Origin: Bradyrhizobium sp.
GTDB taxonomy: Bacteria; Pseudomonadota; Alphaproteobacteria; Rhizobiales; Xanthobacteraceae
Assembly: GCF_022844465.1 (NCBI RefSeq)
Contig: NZ_JALHLP010000003.1
Coordinates: 186,001-250,000, forward strand
Direction of reading: 5' to 3'
DNA length: 64,000 nucleotides
Part shown: positions 52,176 to 62,800 of the stretch, piece by piece
How the letters are laid out: each line of letters opens with the position of its first letter
How positions within the stretch are numbered: the stretch's first letter is position 1
Notes under the pieces: generated by a model
Database searches by the model: none
What the model was told of the DNA's origin: nothing
The model's input: the letters and a program-made list of their open reading frames with translations, nothing else
Program-made: the position numbers and the translations under genes

Positions 52176-52970
52176 TCATACCGCCACCTCGGCCTTGATA
52201 TGCGGATGCGGCTCGTAGCCCTCAAGCGCGAAATCCTCGTAGCGGAATCCGAAAATATCCCTGACGTCAGGGTTGATTTTCATGACCGGCAGCGGGCGGG
52301 TCGGCCGCGTCAGTTGCAGCCGCGCCTGTTCGAGATGGTTGACGTAGAGGTGCGCATCCCCGAGCGAGTGCACGAAGTCGCCGGGTTTCAGGCCCGTCAC
52401 CTGCGCCACCATCATCGTCAGCAATGCGTAGGAAGCGATGTTGAAGGGCACGCCGAGGAAGACGTCGGCCGAGCGCTGGTAGAGCTGGCAGGACAATTTG
52501 CCGTTGGCGACATAGAACTGAAACAGGCAGTGGCACGGCGGCAGCGCCATTTTGTCGACGTCGGCCGGATTCCACGCGCTGACGATCAGCCGCCGCGAAT
52601 CCGGGTTGCGCCTGATCATGTCGATGACGTTGGATATCTGATCGATGCTGCGCCCGTCCGGCGCCGGCCATGAGCGCCACTGCGATCCGTAGACCGGGCC
52701 GAGATCGCCATTGGCGTCGGCCCATTCGTCCCAGATCGAAACCCCGTTGTCCTTCAGATATTTGATATTGGTGTCGCCGGCGAGAAACCACAGCAATTCA
52801 TGCACGATCGCCTTCAGCGGCAGCCGCTTGGTGGTCAGCATCGGAAAGCCGGCCGACAAATTGAAGCGCATCTGGTGACCGAAGATCGACAGCGTTCCGG
52901 TGCCGGTGCGGTCCTGCTTCTCCGCGCCGTCGCTGAGGATTCGTTCGAGCAGATCGTGGTACTGGTTCAT
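52176..52970 (-). CDS. thyA: Thymidylate synthase
   Basis: 264 residues, the usual length. The catalytic Cys is in [20 protein letters not shown], with [19 protein letters not shown] following, [12 protein letters not shown] near the C-terminus, and the start [22 protein letters not shown]. It methylates dUMP with methylene-tetrahydrofolate and yields dihydrofolate, which FolA recycles. First gene of the thyA-GNAT-folA run. Confidence 0.97.
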   Translation of the reverse strand: MNQYHDLLERILSDGAEKQDRTGTGTLSIFGHQMRFNLSAGFPMLTTKRLPLKAIVHELLWFLAGDTNIKYLKDNGVSIWDEWADANGDLGPVYGSQWRSWPAPDGRSIDQISNVIDMIRRNPDSRRLIVSAWNPADVDKMALPPCHCLFQFYVANGKLSCQLYQRSADVFLGVPFNIASYALLTMMVAQVTGLKPGDFVHSLGDAHLYVNHLEQARLQLTRPTRPLPVMKINPDVRDIFGFRYEDFALEGYEPHPHIKAEVAV

Positions 52971-53087
52971 GGTCTGTGGTTCGGGGGCTTCGGGAGCGCG
53001 ATTTTAGCGGCCGGCGCCGGCGCCGCCGATTCGGCACCTTCATGCCATTATACCCGGAAAAAGGAACGTTCCACCGCCAAACGACAA

Positions 53088-53111
53088 GGGGCGGAACCTG
53101 GGTCCCGCCCC
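53088..53111 (-). terminator. Hairpin downstream of the tctC gene
   Basis: GGGGCGG (53088-53094) and CCGCCCC (53105-53111) form a 7-bp stem, followed on the minus strand by TTGTCGTTT. It lies 26 bases past the tctC stop. Confidence 0.6.
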
Positions 53112-53136
53112 TCGCCCGATGTCAGGATTATGTTGG

Positions 53137-54123
53137 CTAATTTTGGACCGGTTTCAGCACCGGCGTCCACTTGGCGATTTCCTTGTTCACCAGCGCGCCC
53201 AGCGCTGCGGGGGTACGCTCGGCGGCCGCGGGGATGACGCTGCCGAGATCCAGCAGCCGCTTGCGCACGCCCTCGTCATCGAGCGCCTTGACGACCGCCT
53301 CGTTCAAGCGGGCGACAACGGCCGGCGGTGTTCCCTTGGGTGCAAAAATCGCGTTCCACGCCTGGGCCTGGAAGGCCGGCAGGCCGGCCTCGGCCGTGGT
53401 CGGGACGTTTGGCAAGGACGGATTGCGCTGGGGCGTCGCGATGGCATAGGCCTTGATCGTGCCGCCGTTGATCTGCGGGACGGCGTTGACGATCTGGTCG
53501 CACATGTAATCGACCTGACCGCCGACAAGGGCGTTCATCGCCGGCCCGGTGCCGTTGAAGGGAACGCCGGTCGGCTTGATGCCCAGAATTGAGTTCAGCA
53601 ACTCGCACGACACGTTCGAAACCGAGCCGACGCCGGCGTGCGCCGCGTTGACCTTGGCTTCGTTGGTCTTCACATACGCAACGAATTCCTTGAGGTCCTT
53701 TGGCGGGAAATCCTTGCGCGCCAGGATCAGGATCGGGGTTCCCGCCAGCAAGGCGACCGGCTCGAAATTCTTCTCCGGGTGGTAGGCCAGATTGGGATAA
53801 AGCGGCACGGAAGCGGCGTGGGTGCCCATATGCCCTGTTATCAGCGTGTAGCCGTCATTGGCGGCGCGCGAGGCGCGCGTCGTGGCGGTGGTGCCGCCGG
53901 CGCCGACCACATTCTCGATAATGATGGTCTGGCCGAGCGTTTGCGCCATATGGCCGGTGACGATGCGCGAGATGACATCGGTCGGACCGCCCGCCGCAAA
54001 CGGCACGATCATGGTGATGCTGCGCGTCGGATAGGCTTGGGCCTGCGCCTGCGAAGACGGCAAGCCCAAAACGGCCAGCGCCGCCAGAAATCCGCCCGCG
54101 ACTGAGCGACCATAACGCTTCAT
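53137..54123 (-). CDS. tctC: Tripartite tricarboxylate transporter substrate-binding protein (Bug/TctC family)
   Basis: 328 residues from the ATG at 54123. A signal peptide (RSVAGGFLAALAVLGLPSSQAQAQ) precedes the Bug fold: YPTRSITMIVPFAAGGPTDVI, VVGAGGTTATTRASRA and VNAAHAGVGSVSNV are diagnostic. It binds a carboxylated ligand in the periplasm. It lies 123 bases after the large membrane subunit gene in the order tctB-tctA-tctC. The ligand cannot be assigned. Confidence 0.92.
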   Translation of the reverse strand: MKRYGRSVAGGFLAALAVLGLPSSQAQAQAYPTRSITMIVPFAAGGPTDVISRIVTGHMAQTLGQTIIIENVVGAGGTTATTRASRAANDGYTLITGHMGTHAASVPLYPNLAYHPEKNFEPVALLAGTPILILARKDFPPKDLKEFVAYVKTNEAKVNAAHAGVGSVSNVSCELLNSILGIKPTGVPFNGTGPAMNALVGGQVDYMCDQIVNAVPQINGGTIKAYAIATPQRNPSLPNVPTTAEAGLPAFQAQAWNAIFAPKGTPPAVVARLNEAVVKALDDEGVRKRLLDLGSVIPAAAERTPAALGALVNKEIAKWTPVLKPVQN

Positions 54124-54246
54124 CTTGATCTCCCAAAGTTCGTTGTGATGCCGGACCTGCCGGCCGTTCTTTTCATGGCCTGGTTCTTGGCACATCAGCC
54201 AACCCAGGGTCGATCAGACCTTCGGACTGTGACGCACCGTCGCAGG

Positions 54247-55812
54247 TCAGTTTTCCGACTCAACAAACACCTCGTCCCGTTTCTTGCGCAGCGAGGGCAG
54301 GATCGCCAGCACGAGCAGTGCGGCGGCGAGAACCATCAGCACCGCCGAAAGCGGCCGCGTCAGGAACACGCTCCAGTCGCCGCGCGAGATCAACAGCGCC
54401 CGGCGCAGGTTCTCCTCCATCAGCGGTCCCAGCACCATCCCGAGCAGCAATGGCGCCGGCTCGAAATCGTGCTTGATCAGCCAATAGCCGAGCAGCCCGA
54501 ATCCGCCGGCGAGCATGACGTCCGTCGGGGCGTTGTTCACCGAATAGATGCCGATGCAACAAAAAACCACGATTGCCGGAAACATCAGGCGATAGGGCAC
54601 CCGCAACAGCCGTACCCAGATCCCCACCAGCGGCAGGTTGATGATCAGCAGCATCAGATTGCCGACCCACATCGAGGCGATCATGCCCCACACCAGTTCC
54701 GGCTGCTTCTGCATCACCTGGGGGCCCGGCACGATGCCGTGGATGGTCATCGCACCGACCATCAGCGCCATCACGGCGTTGGGAGGAATGCCGAGCGTCA
54801 ACAGCGGAATGAACGAGGTCTGCGCCGCGGCGTTGTTGGCGCTTTCGGGCGCCGCCACGCCTTCGATCGCGCCGCGGCCAAAACGCGACGGATTCTTCGA
54901 TATCTTCTTTTCGAGCGTGTAGGCCGCGAAAGATGCGATCACGGCGCCGCCGCCCGGCAGGATGCCGAGGATCGATCCAAGCGCAGTGCCGCGCAAGATG
55001 GCGGGGGTCGAATCCTTGAGATCCCTCACCGTCGGCATCAGCCCCGAGACTTTTTCCTGAACCAGTTTGCGATCGGTTTCGCCGCCGGCATCGAGGTTGC
55101 GGATGATCTCCGCAAAACCGAACAGGCCCATCGCCACCGTTGCGAAGCCGAGGCCATCAGCCAGTTCGGGAATGTTGAAAGCCATGCGCGACGCGCCGGT
55201 TTCGATGTCGGATCCCACCATGGACAAAAGCAGCCCGAACACGATCATTGCGATCGCCTTCAGCACTGACCCTTTCGCCAGAACCACCGCAAAGATCAGT
55301 CCGAGCACCATCAGCGAGAAATACTCGGCAGGCCCGAACGCCAGTGCGAGCTTGGTGAGCGGCGCGCCGAGCACGGCAATCAAGACCGTCGCGACGCAGC
55401 CGGCAAAGAACGACCCGATCGCGGCGATCGCCAGCGCCGGTCCTGCGCGACCTTGCTTAGCCATCTGAAAGCCGTCGAGCGCAGTGACGACCGAGCCGGC
55501 CTCACCGGGAATATTGACCAGGATCGAGGTGGTCGAGCCGCCATACTGCGCACCGTAATAGATGCCGGCCAGCATGATCAGCGCGCCCACCGGCGGCAGG
55601 CCGAAGGTGATCGGCAGCAGCATGGCGACAGTGGCGATCGTGCCGATTCCCGGCAGCACGCCGACCAGTGTTCCGACCAGCGCACCGATCAGGCACAGCA
55701 GGATGTTTACCGGGATCGGGATGGAAGCGCCGCCAAGAAAGGCGGGGCTCCACTGCACGAGCTGGAAAACGACGCCGAAGCCAAGCCCAAGATTTGAAAA
55801 GAGATCGCCCAT
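54247..55812 (-). CDS. tctA: Tripartite tricarboxylate transporter large membrane subunit (TctA family)
   Basis: 521 residues with ten to twelve membrane segments. The family signatures LVGVLPGIGTIATVAMLLP and the second GILPGGGAVIASFAAYTLEKK repeat (each a G-x-LPG-x-G loop) are both present, and YGAQYGGSTTSILVNIPGE is typical. It forms the secondary transport pore driven by ion gradient. It starts 7 bases after tctB ends. Confidence 0.95.
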   Translation of the reverse strand: MGDLFSNLGLGFGVVFQLVQWSPAFLGGASIPIPVNILLCLIGALVGTLVGVLPGIGTIATVAMLLPITFGLPPVGALIMLAGIYYGAQYGGSTTSILVNIPGEAGSVVTALDGFQMAKQGRAGPALAIAAIGSFFAGCVATVLIAVLGAPLTKLALAFGPAEYFSLMVLGLIFAVVLAKGSVLKAIAMIVFGLLLSMVGSDIETGASRMAFNIPELADGLGFATVAMGLFGFAEIIRNLDAGGETDRKLVQEKVSGLMPTVRDLKDSTPAILRGTALGSILGILPGGGAVIASFAAYTLEKKISKNPSRFGRGAIEGVAAPESANNAAAQTSFIPLLTLGIPPNAVMALMVGAMTIHGIVPGPQVMQKQPELVWGMIASMWVGNLMLLIINLPLVGIWVRLLRVPYRLMFPAIVVFCCIGIYSVNNAPTDVMLAGGFGLLGYWLIKHDFEPAPLLLGMVLGPLMEENLRRALLISRGDWSVFLTRPLSAVLMVLAAALLVLAILPSLRKKRDEVFVESEN

Positions 55813-55819
55813 CGTGCCC

Positions 55820-56320
55820 TCAGCGGATCAAGAAAGACGGCAGGAGCTGCAATGGCAGGCCGAGCGCGTAAGGAAACAAAAGGCTGCAAAACGTGGTCAG
55901 ACAGACGCCGACGATGAACGTCTCCGTCCACCGTGTCTCCGGTGTTCCGCAGGCAGCGATCATGAAGCTCGTCATGGCGGCAAAGATCATTCCCATCGGC
56001 CGGATGGTGACGGCAAACGTCAGGATCGCGAGCGTCACAAACAATGGACCGCGCCAGTGATACTTGGCGAGGTGGGCCCCTTCGGTCAAAACCCCGACAA
56101 CGGTGACGGCGGCGCCCAGTCCCAGCAGCAGAAACGCGAACATCCGCGGCGCCGTGCCGGCGCCGAACGAAAACCCGCGCATTCCCTGTAGATCGCTCGA
56201 CGCCCAAAGCGCGAACAGGGCAATCGCCATCAAGGCGATTCCGCCAACAAAATCCTGCGGGCCGCGAACCCATCTCGGCATGATAGATTTGACCGGCGAA
56301 TGGCCCGGCGTAGCGTTCAT
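55820..56320 (-). CDS. tctB: Tripartite tricarboxylate transporter small membrane subunit (TctB family)
   Basis: 166 residues from the ATG at 56320 (GGAGAG upstream). Four membrane helices, with the N-terminal DFVGGIALMAIALFALWASSDLQ and GTAPRMFAFLLLGLGAAVTV that mark TctB. First gene of the tctB-tctA-tctC operon; the rest of the upstream frame is not coding. Confidence 0.88.
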   Translation of the reverse strand: MNATPGHSPVKSIMPRWVRGPQDFVGGIALMAIALFALWASSDLQGMRGFSFGAGTAPRMFAFLLLGLGAAVTVVGVLTEGAHLAKYHWRGPLFVTLAILTFAVTIRPMGMIFAAMTSFMIAACGTPETRWTETFIVGVCLTTFCSLLFPYALGLPLQLLPSFLIR

Positions 56321-56629
56321 GTCTCTCTCCCCCCAAAGCCGGGCTTCTTGCCCGTTGTTTGGATCACCCGGATACTTGTCCCTGTCACTGCCTAGCATTT
56401 TTCTCACATAACGCCAGCAAAACCCAAGCCGCGGTCGGCCCGCAACGCCCGGAGCTTTAGGCCCGCGCCAAGGCTGGATACGCCGCAAGGCCGAGGTAGG
56501 GCCGCCACGCCTTGCGACGCGGCTGCCGCCTGCCAGCATTGCCAGCCCGGATGCCGTCCCCGGACGGCCCCTGTTTTTCTCCCGGATTTAGCCCTATATT
56601 GGGGATGCCGGTTCGCCGGCTATGGAAAT

Positions 56630-56935
56630 AAATGACCGTCGCAATAAACCATTCGGACCCGGGGGCAGTACCCGGCGCCTCCACCGAAGCCCACCAATCG
56701 CGGGCGGGCTTCGGCGGGGGCGAACCAGGATCGACGAGGGCGTAAAGGGCGCGTTTTTTCCCGGTATGGTTCCGCCGTTATCGGGCTATGCAATAGTTGC
56801 AAACGACAACTATGCTCCGGTTGCTCAGGCTGCGTAACGCAGTCTGAAAGACCAAGTCTGAAGTCCTGACGGGTTAAGCTCCGTCAGGCGGGGTCCGGAG
56901 GCACCTGGCAACAGAAGCCTCCACCTCATTCTTTT
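56630..56935 (+). ncRNA. ssrA: Two-piece (circularly permuted) tmRNA
   Basis: Acceptor piece first: ...GGACCCGGGGGCAGTACCCG then CGCCTCC-ACC at about 56676-56685. Next a linker whose CCGAAGCCC/GGGCTTCGG hairpin (about 56684-56714) is removed, then the coding piece beginning GGGGGCGAACCAGG at 56716. Its GGGGGCG pairs with the acceptor CGCCTCC. The tag reads ANDNYAPVAQAA plus stop (56799-56837, resume codon GCA after ATAGTT). PK-type hairpins CCTGACGG/CCGTCAGG (56865-56888) and GGAGGC/GCCTCC (56897-56922) follow. It rescues stalled ribosomes. Outer ends are approximate. Confidence 0.93.
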
Positions 56936-57074
56936 GCCTTTGGCCGCCCCGGCGGCGGGTTTCCGCCGCAAATTCGGCCCGTCACGGCTGCTGACCTGCG
57001 GCCGGCGGCAGGATACGATCAGTCTAACAGGGCGAGTCGGGCGACCGGCGGCCACTCAACGCAACAGGACACCC

Positions 57075-57590
57075 ATGGCGACCGATCACATCCGTTATGA
57101 CGTGCTGGCGCGCGACGCGCTGCGCGGCGTGCTGCGAAGCGTACTGACCGACGCGGCCGAGCACGGGCTGCCCGGCGAGCATCATTTCTTCATCACCTTC
57201 ATGTCCACCGCCGAGGGCGTCAAGCTGTCGCCGCGTCTGCTTGCGCAATATCCGGAGGAGATGACGATCATCCTGCAGCACCAGTTTTGGGACCTGGTGG
57301 TTACGGAAGATCGTTTCGAGGTTGGCCTGTCGTTCGGCGGCATCCCGGAGCGGCTGGTGGTGCCGTTCGCGGCGATCAAGAGCTTTCTCGATCCTTCCGT
57401 TCAATTCGGCCTGCAGTTCGAGCCGTCGGAGGCGGCGACTGAGACGCCGGCGGCCAAGCTTCCCGCGGTTGCCCCCCCGTCCGCCCTGCCCGTCATCGAA
57501 CCGGCAGCTGCCGCCGAAAGGGGCGATGCGCCGGCGAAGCCTGGCGACGGCGCGGAAGTGGTGCGGCTGGATCGTTTCCGCAAGAAATAA
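57075..57590 (+). CDS. sspB: SspB family ClpXP adaptor
   Basis: 171 residues from the ATG at 57075 (AGGA upstream). The N-terminal 110 residues (DHIRYDVLARDALRGVLRSVL, GEHHFFITFMSTAEGVKLSPRL, LSFGGIPERLVVPFAAIKSFLDPS) match the SspB peptide-binding domain. A long Ala/Pro-rich linker follows, ending in VVRLDRFRKK, the ClpX-docking tail. It tethers ssrA-tagged proteins to ClpXP. It lies 140 bases downstream of ssrA itself. Confidence 0.93.
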   Translation: MATDHIRYDVLARDALRGVLRSVLTDAAEHGLPGEHHFFITFMSTAEGVKLSPRLLAQYPEEMTIILQHQFWDLVVTEDRFEVGLSFGGIPERLVVPFAAIKSFLDPSVQFGLQFEPSEAATETPAAKLPAVAPPSALPVIEPAAAAERGDAPAKPGDGAEVVRLDRFRKK

Positions 57591-57662
57591 TCCGCGCGCG
57601 AGAAAGTCGGCGATGCGGTAGTGTGGATGTCCCGCCATTGGACGGCGCAACGGACGTTATGC

Positions 57663-59078
57663 ATGGCCCGACGGGTGACATCCGGCAGAAAATCCACCCG
57701 CCGCGAAACCGACAGCTTCGGTCCGATCGAGGTGGCCGCCGACCGCTACTGGGGCGCCCAGACCGAACGCTCGCGGCGGAACTTCAAGATCGGCCAGGAC
57801 CGCATGCCGATCGCAATCGTCCATGCGCTCGGCATCGTCAAACTCGCGGCTGCGCAAACCAATCAGGAACTCGGTCAGCTCGACGCGCGCCGCGCCGGGG
57901 CCATCATCCGCGCCGCGCGCGAGGTGATCGAGGGCAAGCTCGACGAGCACTTCCCCCTGGTCGTATGGCAGACCGGCTCCGGCACCCAAACCAACATGAA
58001 CCTCAATGAGGTAATCGCCAACCGCGCCAACGAGATGCTCGGCGGAGAGATCGGCGCCAAGGCGCCGATTCATCCCAACGATCACGTCAATATGAGCCAG
58101 TCCTCAAACGATTCGTTTCCGACCGCAATGCATGTCGCCGCGGCCGGGCGGATCGTCACCGACCTGATCCCGGCCCTGAGCGAACTTCATCTCGAATTGC
58201 GCAAGAAGGAAAAGGCGTTCGCTGCCATCGTCAAGATCGGGCGAACCCATACCCAGGATGCGACGCCCCTCACCCTGGGGCAGGAATTCTCCGGCTATGC
58301 CGCGCAGGTCGAGAACGGCATCGCGCGGCTGCAGGTGGCGGTGAAGGAACTGTTCCCGCTGGCGCAGGGCGGCACCGCCGTCGGTACCGGTTTGAACTCG
58401 AAACCTGGTTTTGCCAAACGGTTCGCCAGGCACGTCGCGAAAATCACCAGCCTGCCCTTCACCAGCGCTCCCAACAAATTCGAGGCGCTGGCGTCGAACG
58501 ACGCCTACGTGCTGGTGCATGGCGCGATCAATTCGGTCGCGACCGGCCTGTTCAAGATCGCCAACGATATTCGCCTCTTGGGATCGGGTCCGCGTTCCGG
58601 CCTCGGCGAGTTGATCCTGCCCGAAAACGAGCCGGGCTCCTCGATCATGCCCGGCAAGGTCAACCCGACCCAATGCGAGGCGATGACCATGGTTTGCTGC
58701 CAGGTGTTCGGCAATCAGACCACCATCACAGTGGCCGGTAGCCAGGGTCATTTCGAGTTGAACGTCTACAAGCCGGTGCTGGCATATTGTATGATGCATT
58801 CCATAGAACTGTTGGCTGATGCTGCCCGCTCTTTCAGGGAACATTGCGTGGCCGGTATACGAGCCGACGAAAAGCGCATCCGCGAGTTGATGGAACGTTC
58901 TCTGATGCTGGTCACCGCGCTCGCGCCCAGGATCGGATATGACAACGCTGCAGCGGTCGCCAAGGCCGCGCATGCTCGCGGAACGACGCTGAAGCAGGAG
59001 GCCGTGCGGCTTGGGTTTGTGGACGCCGCGGAATTCGACCGGCTCATGCAACCGGGCAAGATGACACGCCCAGGCTGA
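57663..59078 (+). CDS. fumC: Class II fumarate hydratase
   Basis: 471 residues from the ATG at 57663 ([20 protein letters not shown]). Signature regions are in order: [53 protein letters not shown] with the catalytic-region His, and [16 protein letters not shown] with the catalytic Ser. It interconverts fumarate and malate in the citric acid cycle and needs no iron-sulfur cluster. It follows sspB by 72 bases and may share its transcript. Confidence 0.97.
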   Translation: MARRVTSGRKSTRRETDSFGPIEVAADRYWGAQTERSRRNFKIGQDRMPIAIVHALGIVKLAAAQTNQELGQLDARRAGAIIRAAREVIEGKLDEHFPLVVWQTGSGTQTNMNLNEVIANRANEMLGGEIGAKAPIHPNDHVNMSQSSNDSFPTAMHVAAAGRIVTDLIPALSELHLELRKKEKAFAAIVKIGRTHTQDATPLTLGQEFSGYAAQVENGIARLQVAVKELFPLAQGGTAVGTGLNSKPGFAKRFARHVAKITSLPFTSAPNKFEALASNDAYVLVHGAINSVATGLFKIANDIRLLGSGPRSGLGELILPENEPGSSIMPGKVNPTQCEAMTMVCCQVFGNQTTITVAGSQGHFELNVYKPVLAYCMMHSIELLADAARSFREHCVAGIRADEKRIRELMERSLMLVTALAPRIGYDNAAAVAKAAHARGTTLKQEAVRLGFVDAAEFDRLMQPGKMTRPG

Positions 59079-59349
59079 TTGCAGCGGACCGGGAAACTAC
59101 GGAAGCAGGCAATTATTTTTGCAACCAAGCGCCTAAAGATTGTAGTGCATCAAACTATCGCCGTTCCGCCGACATATTGCAAAAAGCACGGATTGTTTGG
59201 TTTTCGAAGAGCGAAATTTGACTTTTGATGCTATCAGAGCACATCGCACGGGGATCCCCGATGACGGTCGTCTTTGCTTGCGCGCCGCCCGATGGCTTTC
59301 TTCTTGCCGATGAATTTCGCCTGCGAGTCGCCGGATGAGGGATACGGGA

Positions 59350-59538
59350 ATGGGCGATCTGGTCAACTTCAAGCGCTTCAAGAAGCGTAGCGAGCGGCAG
59401 CAATCGGCCAGCGAGGCCGACGCCAACCGCGCGCGGTTCGGCCGGACCAAAGCCGAACGCGTACGCGACGAACATCAGAAGGACCGCGCCAACAATGTGC
59501 TGGACCAGCACAGGATCGAAGACGGAGACGCATCATGA
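59350..59538 (+). CDS. DUF4169 family small protein
   Basis: 62 residues from the ATG at 59350 (GAGGGATACGGGA upstream). It starts MGDLVNFKRFKKRSERQQSA and is very rich in Arg, Lys, Glu and Asp, a charged helix typical of DUF4169. No membrane segment. Function unknown. Its stop overlaps the next start (ATGA at 59535-59538), so it is co-translated with the ribbon-helix-helix protein. Confidence 0.85.
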   Translation: MGDLVNFKRFKKRSERQQSASEADANRARFGRTKAERVRDEHQKDRANNVLDQHRIEDGDAS

Positions 59539-59792
59539 AGTCGCCCGTCGTCAAACGCTCGATCGTGGTAGGCGGTCACAAGACCAGCGTCAGCCTGGAA
59601 GAGGCCTTCTGGAACGGCATGAAGGAAATTTCGGGCCTGCGAAACATGACATTGTCGGAGCTGGTGGGCGAGATCGACAGCAACCGTCAGCAGGGCAATT
59701 TGTCCTCGGCAATCCGGCTTTTCGTGCTCGACTATTTCCGAACCCGCGCAATGCCCGCCGCCGCACAGGAGGGGCAGCGTTCGCAGGCTTAG
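59535..59792 (+). CDS. Ribbon-helix-helix domain protein
   Basis: 85 residues. KRSIVVGGHKTSVSLEEAFWNGMKEI gives the beta strand and first helix, and MTLSELVGEIDSNRQQGNLSSAIRLFVLDYF the second, of an RHH_4-type domain found in Rhizobiales. Likely a small DNA-binding regulator, with a partner function for the overlapping DUF4169 protein. Not a classical toxin-antitoxin pair as the partner has no toxin features. Confidence 0.87.
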   Translation: MKSPVVKRSIVVGGHKTSVSLEEAFWNGMKEISGLRNMTLSELVGEIDSNRQQGNLSSAIRLFVLDYFRTRAMPAAAQEGQRSQA

Positions 59793-59860
59793 ATGCATGC
59801 GGATGCCATTGCCTTCGCGCCCCCAGGCACCGTCGCCGGACGATTTAACTCCAATCCCGA

Positions 59861-62800
59861 TCAATTGCTGTTTTGCAACGGCGGACGCGGCGGATTGGCG
59901 ACCTGCGGCGTCAGCGCCAGCGGCGGACGCGGTTTCGGCTTTGCGGCACCCGCGGCGGGCTTGACATCGATCGGAGGCGGTAGCGGCGCAACCTGCGGCT
60001 GCCCGCCGGCTGGCGATGGTGCTAACGGGGCGCTGACAACCGGCGGCGCGCGCGGCGCTGCCGGCTTCGACTTCTGCGGAGATCGCCGCGGGTCGCGGCC
60101 GGGCAGCGGCACATGGGTCAACGCCTCGCCGGGTGGGATCGCCTCCGGCGTGGGTCCGTGCGCATCCACGGGCAGTGATATCGGCGCCGGCATGGCCGGC
60201 GGTGGCTCGCCCCGTTCAATGGCGTCGAGCCTCCGGGTCTCGTAATCGATCGCCCGCACTGCCAACCAGGATGAAAACGCGGTCACGTCAATGCTTCGCG
60301 TCAGCGCATCGGGCGTGCCGACGGCAAACAGCTGGATCTCCGGTCGCCCGGCCGTCATCGTCAGGGCGAGCGCGGCGCGGATATCGGCCTGATCGGCGGG
60401 AACGTCGTATCCACCAGAAACAACGGCACGCACGCCGTTGCCGTCGAGCGTGGTGGCGCCGACGCGAACGCGGCCGTCCCGGATGATGAAAGGTATTTGC
60501 GCCGACGGTATTGCGAGCGCGCCGGCCGAAAGCGCCGCCTCGACGATCTGCGCGAGCCTCGCGCCATCCCTCGCCTGCCCGCTGTCGTTGGCGCGAACTC
60601 CTGCCTCGAAGGCGCGCGGGTCGAGCCCGGCGATCCTGGCCTGCTCCAGCGTCAGCGTTCCGCTGCCGGACAGCGCCCCCGACAACGCCGAAGCGCTACG
60701 GCCCTGGCTCGTCAATGTCATCTGCATCGAAGCCCGGCCCGCGGGCATTGCGAGGTTGCGATAGCGCAGCGACGTGCCGTCGACGCCGCTGAACTGAACG
60801 CTGGCGTTCAGCATCGTGCCATTGGCTCCCGGCCTGGCATCGACGCTGGCGGTGACCTCTCCACCGCCGATCTTGCCCTGGATGGAATCGAAGGTCAGCG
60901 AACGGCCGTCGCTCTTGATGATCCCGCTTACCGGCTGAATTTCGCTTCCGCCCGGAAGCAGTCCCTGCAACGCCTGAAACGCGATCCGGCCGCGCCAGCC
61001 CTTCATCAGCCCGGCCCCGAGCGGCTCGGCCGCGTCATGTCCGGCCGCGCCCAGCGCAAAGGCAAAGGCCGGCGCCAGTGCGAGCCGGTCGGCGCCGATC
61101 TCGCCCTCCACCTCCTTCTCATGCGCCAGATTGACCGCCAGCCGACCGCGCAGGCGCGCACCGCCGATGCTGCTGTCGAGATCGTCGAAAGTCAGCCGGC
61201 CACCGGCAAGGACGACGCGCGCGGACAGGCCTATGTTCTGCGCCAGCGTATCTGCCGGCCTGAGACCGAGCAGCGGGCCGAGATTGGCGCTGCGAACCTT
61301 CAGGGAGAGATTGGCCTTGGCGTCCTGCGCCCACGGTTCGGCCGAACCCTCCGCTTCGGCATCGAGCCCCGTACCTGCTATCCGTGCCTTGAGCCGCAAC
61401 GCAGCGCCCCACGCGCCCGTCGCCGTCCCCTCGAATTGCGCCGGGCCGTCGCCGGCTGCAACGGCGCCATCGAAACCAAGCAACGCCAGCAGCGCGCGGC
61501 CTTGCCCGGACGACCATTTCGCCTCGATCCCGACTTCGCTGCGTCCGAGCGCGGCCAGATCAACGCCGGTGATCGCTGCGACGGGCGGCCTGGCGGTGAG
61601 GGTGGCGCGGCCCTTGAGTTGCGGCGAGTCGAGGTCGACGACGGCGCGCGCCTGGGCGCGATCGGCCTGCCCGGGATGATTATCGAGATCGAGCGACAGT
61701 TTCAGGCGCGCCGGCCCCGGGCTGGAGCCCATCGCGTCGAGCCGCGCTGCCAGCGAAGGCGCAAACGGCGCGATCAAACCCGTGAGCCGCGCGAGCGAGG
61801 CGGCGCCGGAGTCCAGCGCGAGCCTTCCGGACGCATTGACGCGGTCGAAACTTCCCGCGCCTTCCAGCGTCACGCTGTCGGGCTGGCCGATCTTCAGCTG
61901 GTCGAGCGATATCCTGTTCGGCGAATAGCCCAGCCTGGCGAGCAACGGCCTGAGCTCCTGCCCGGCAGAAATGGCCTGGCCGATGTCGAGCGAAAGCTGC
62001 CCCTCATCCGGCCACTCGGCCTGGGGCCCCGCCAGCGACCGTGCAACCGCCGTGGCGGCGTCGAGATCGAGACGCTCCGCTTTCACTTCCGCAACGATCC
62101 GGGAACCGCGATCTGGCCTCCGGTGCGACACCGCAACGCGCCCCTCCACGGTGCCACCGTCGATCTCGGCCTTCATGGCGTCGATGACAAAGCCATCCGA
62201 CGCCATGGTGACGTCGCCGCGCAGTCTCAGCGGTTTCTGGCTGCGATAGCCGATGTCGCCGCGGCCCTGCAGCCAGGTCAGCAGCGCGTCGGGGTCGGTC
62301 GATTCGATGTTGATGCCGGCCTTGAACTGGTCCAGTCCAACATTTTTCGCACCCGCCTCGCTGAGTGAGACTCGTGTCGCGCCGGGCGCGCGGAATTCCA
62401 GCCTGTGGACCCGCCAGGACCCGGCGTCACCGTGCAACTGGGCGGCAATATCCTGCAACGGGCGCCCCCCGAGCATGACCTGTTCGGAGGCGAGCTGGAT
62501 CTGCGAGGGCAGCGGCAGATGCGGAATTCCCGCGGTCAGGGCCCGCAAAGCCGGCCAGGCCCGGACCGGCTCGGCCGGATTGTTCGCAGAGCTGTTCTTC
62601 GCCGAGTTGCTGGTAGAACTGGTCTTGGCGACGAACCGGTCGGCGTCGAGCTGGCGCGCCGACAGCGCCGCGCGCAGCAGCGGCGTCGCGCCGAAGCGGA
62701 TATCGCCGGCGCCGGAAAGCTTCAGCGCCCGCTCTTCCGCGCCATAGGTCAGCTCGACCTGTTCGAGCCGGGCCGCCGAATAGTCGGCCCTGACCTTCGC

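Noticed and set aside
56622..56837. 71-codon plus-strand ORF ending in ANDNYAPVAQAA
   Set aside because: The end is the tmRNA tag; the upstream part is tmRNA structure, not protein.
59335..59792. DUF4169/RHH gene pair as a toxin-antitoxin system
   Set aside because: The overlap and RHH domain invite it, but the small charged partner shows no toxin fold and precedes rather than follows in a typical way; kept as a pair of unknown role.
60497..62368. 623-codon open frame antisense to the AsmA-family gene
   Set aside because: Shadow of a long beta-rich gene in GC-rich DNA; Arg/Gln/Ala-rich product, no ribosome site.
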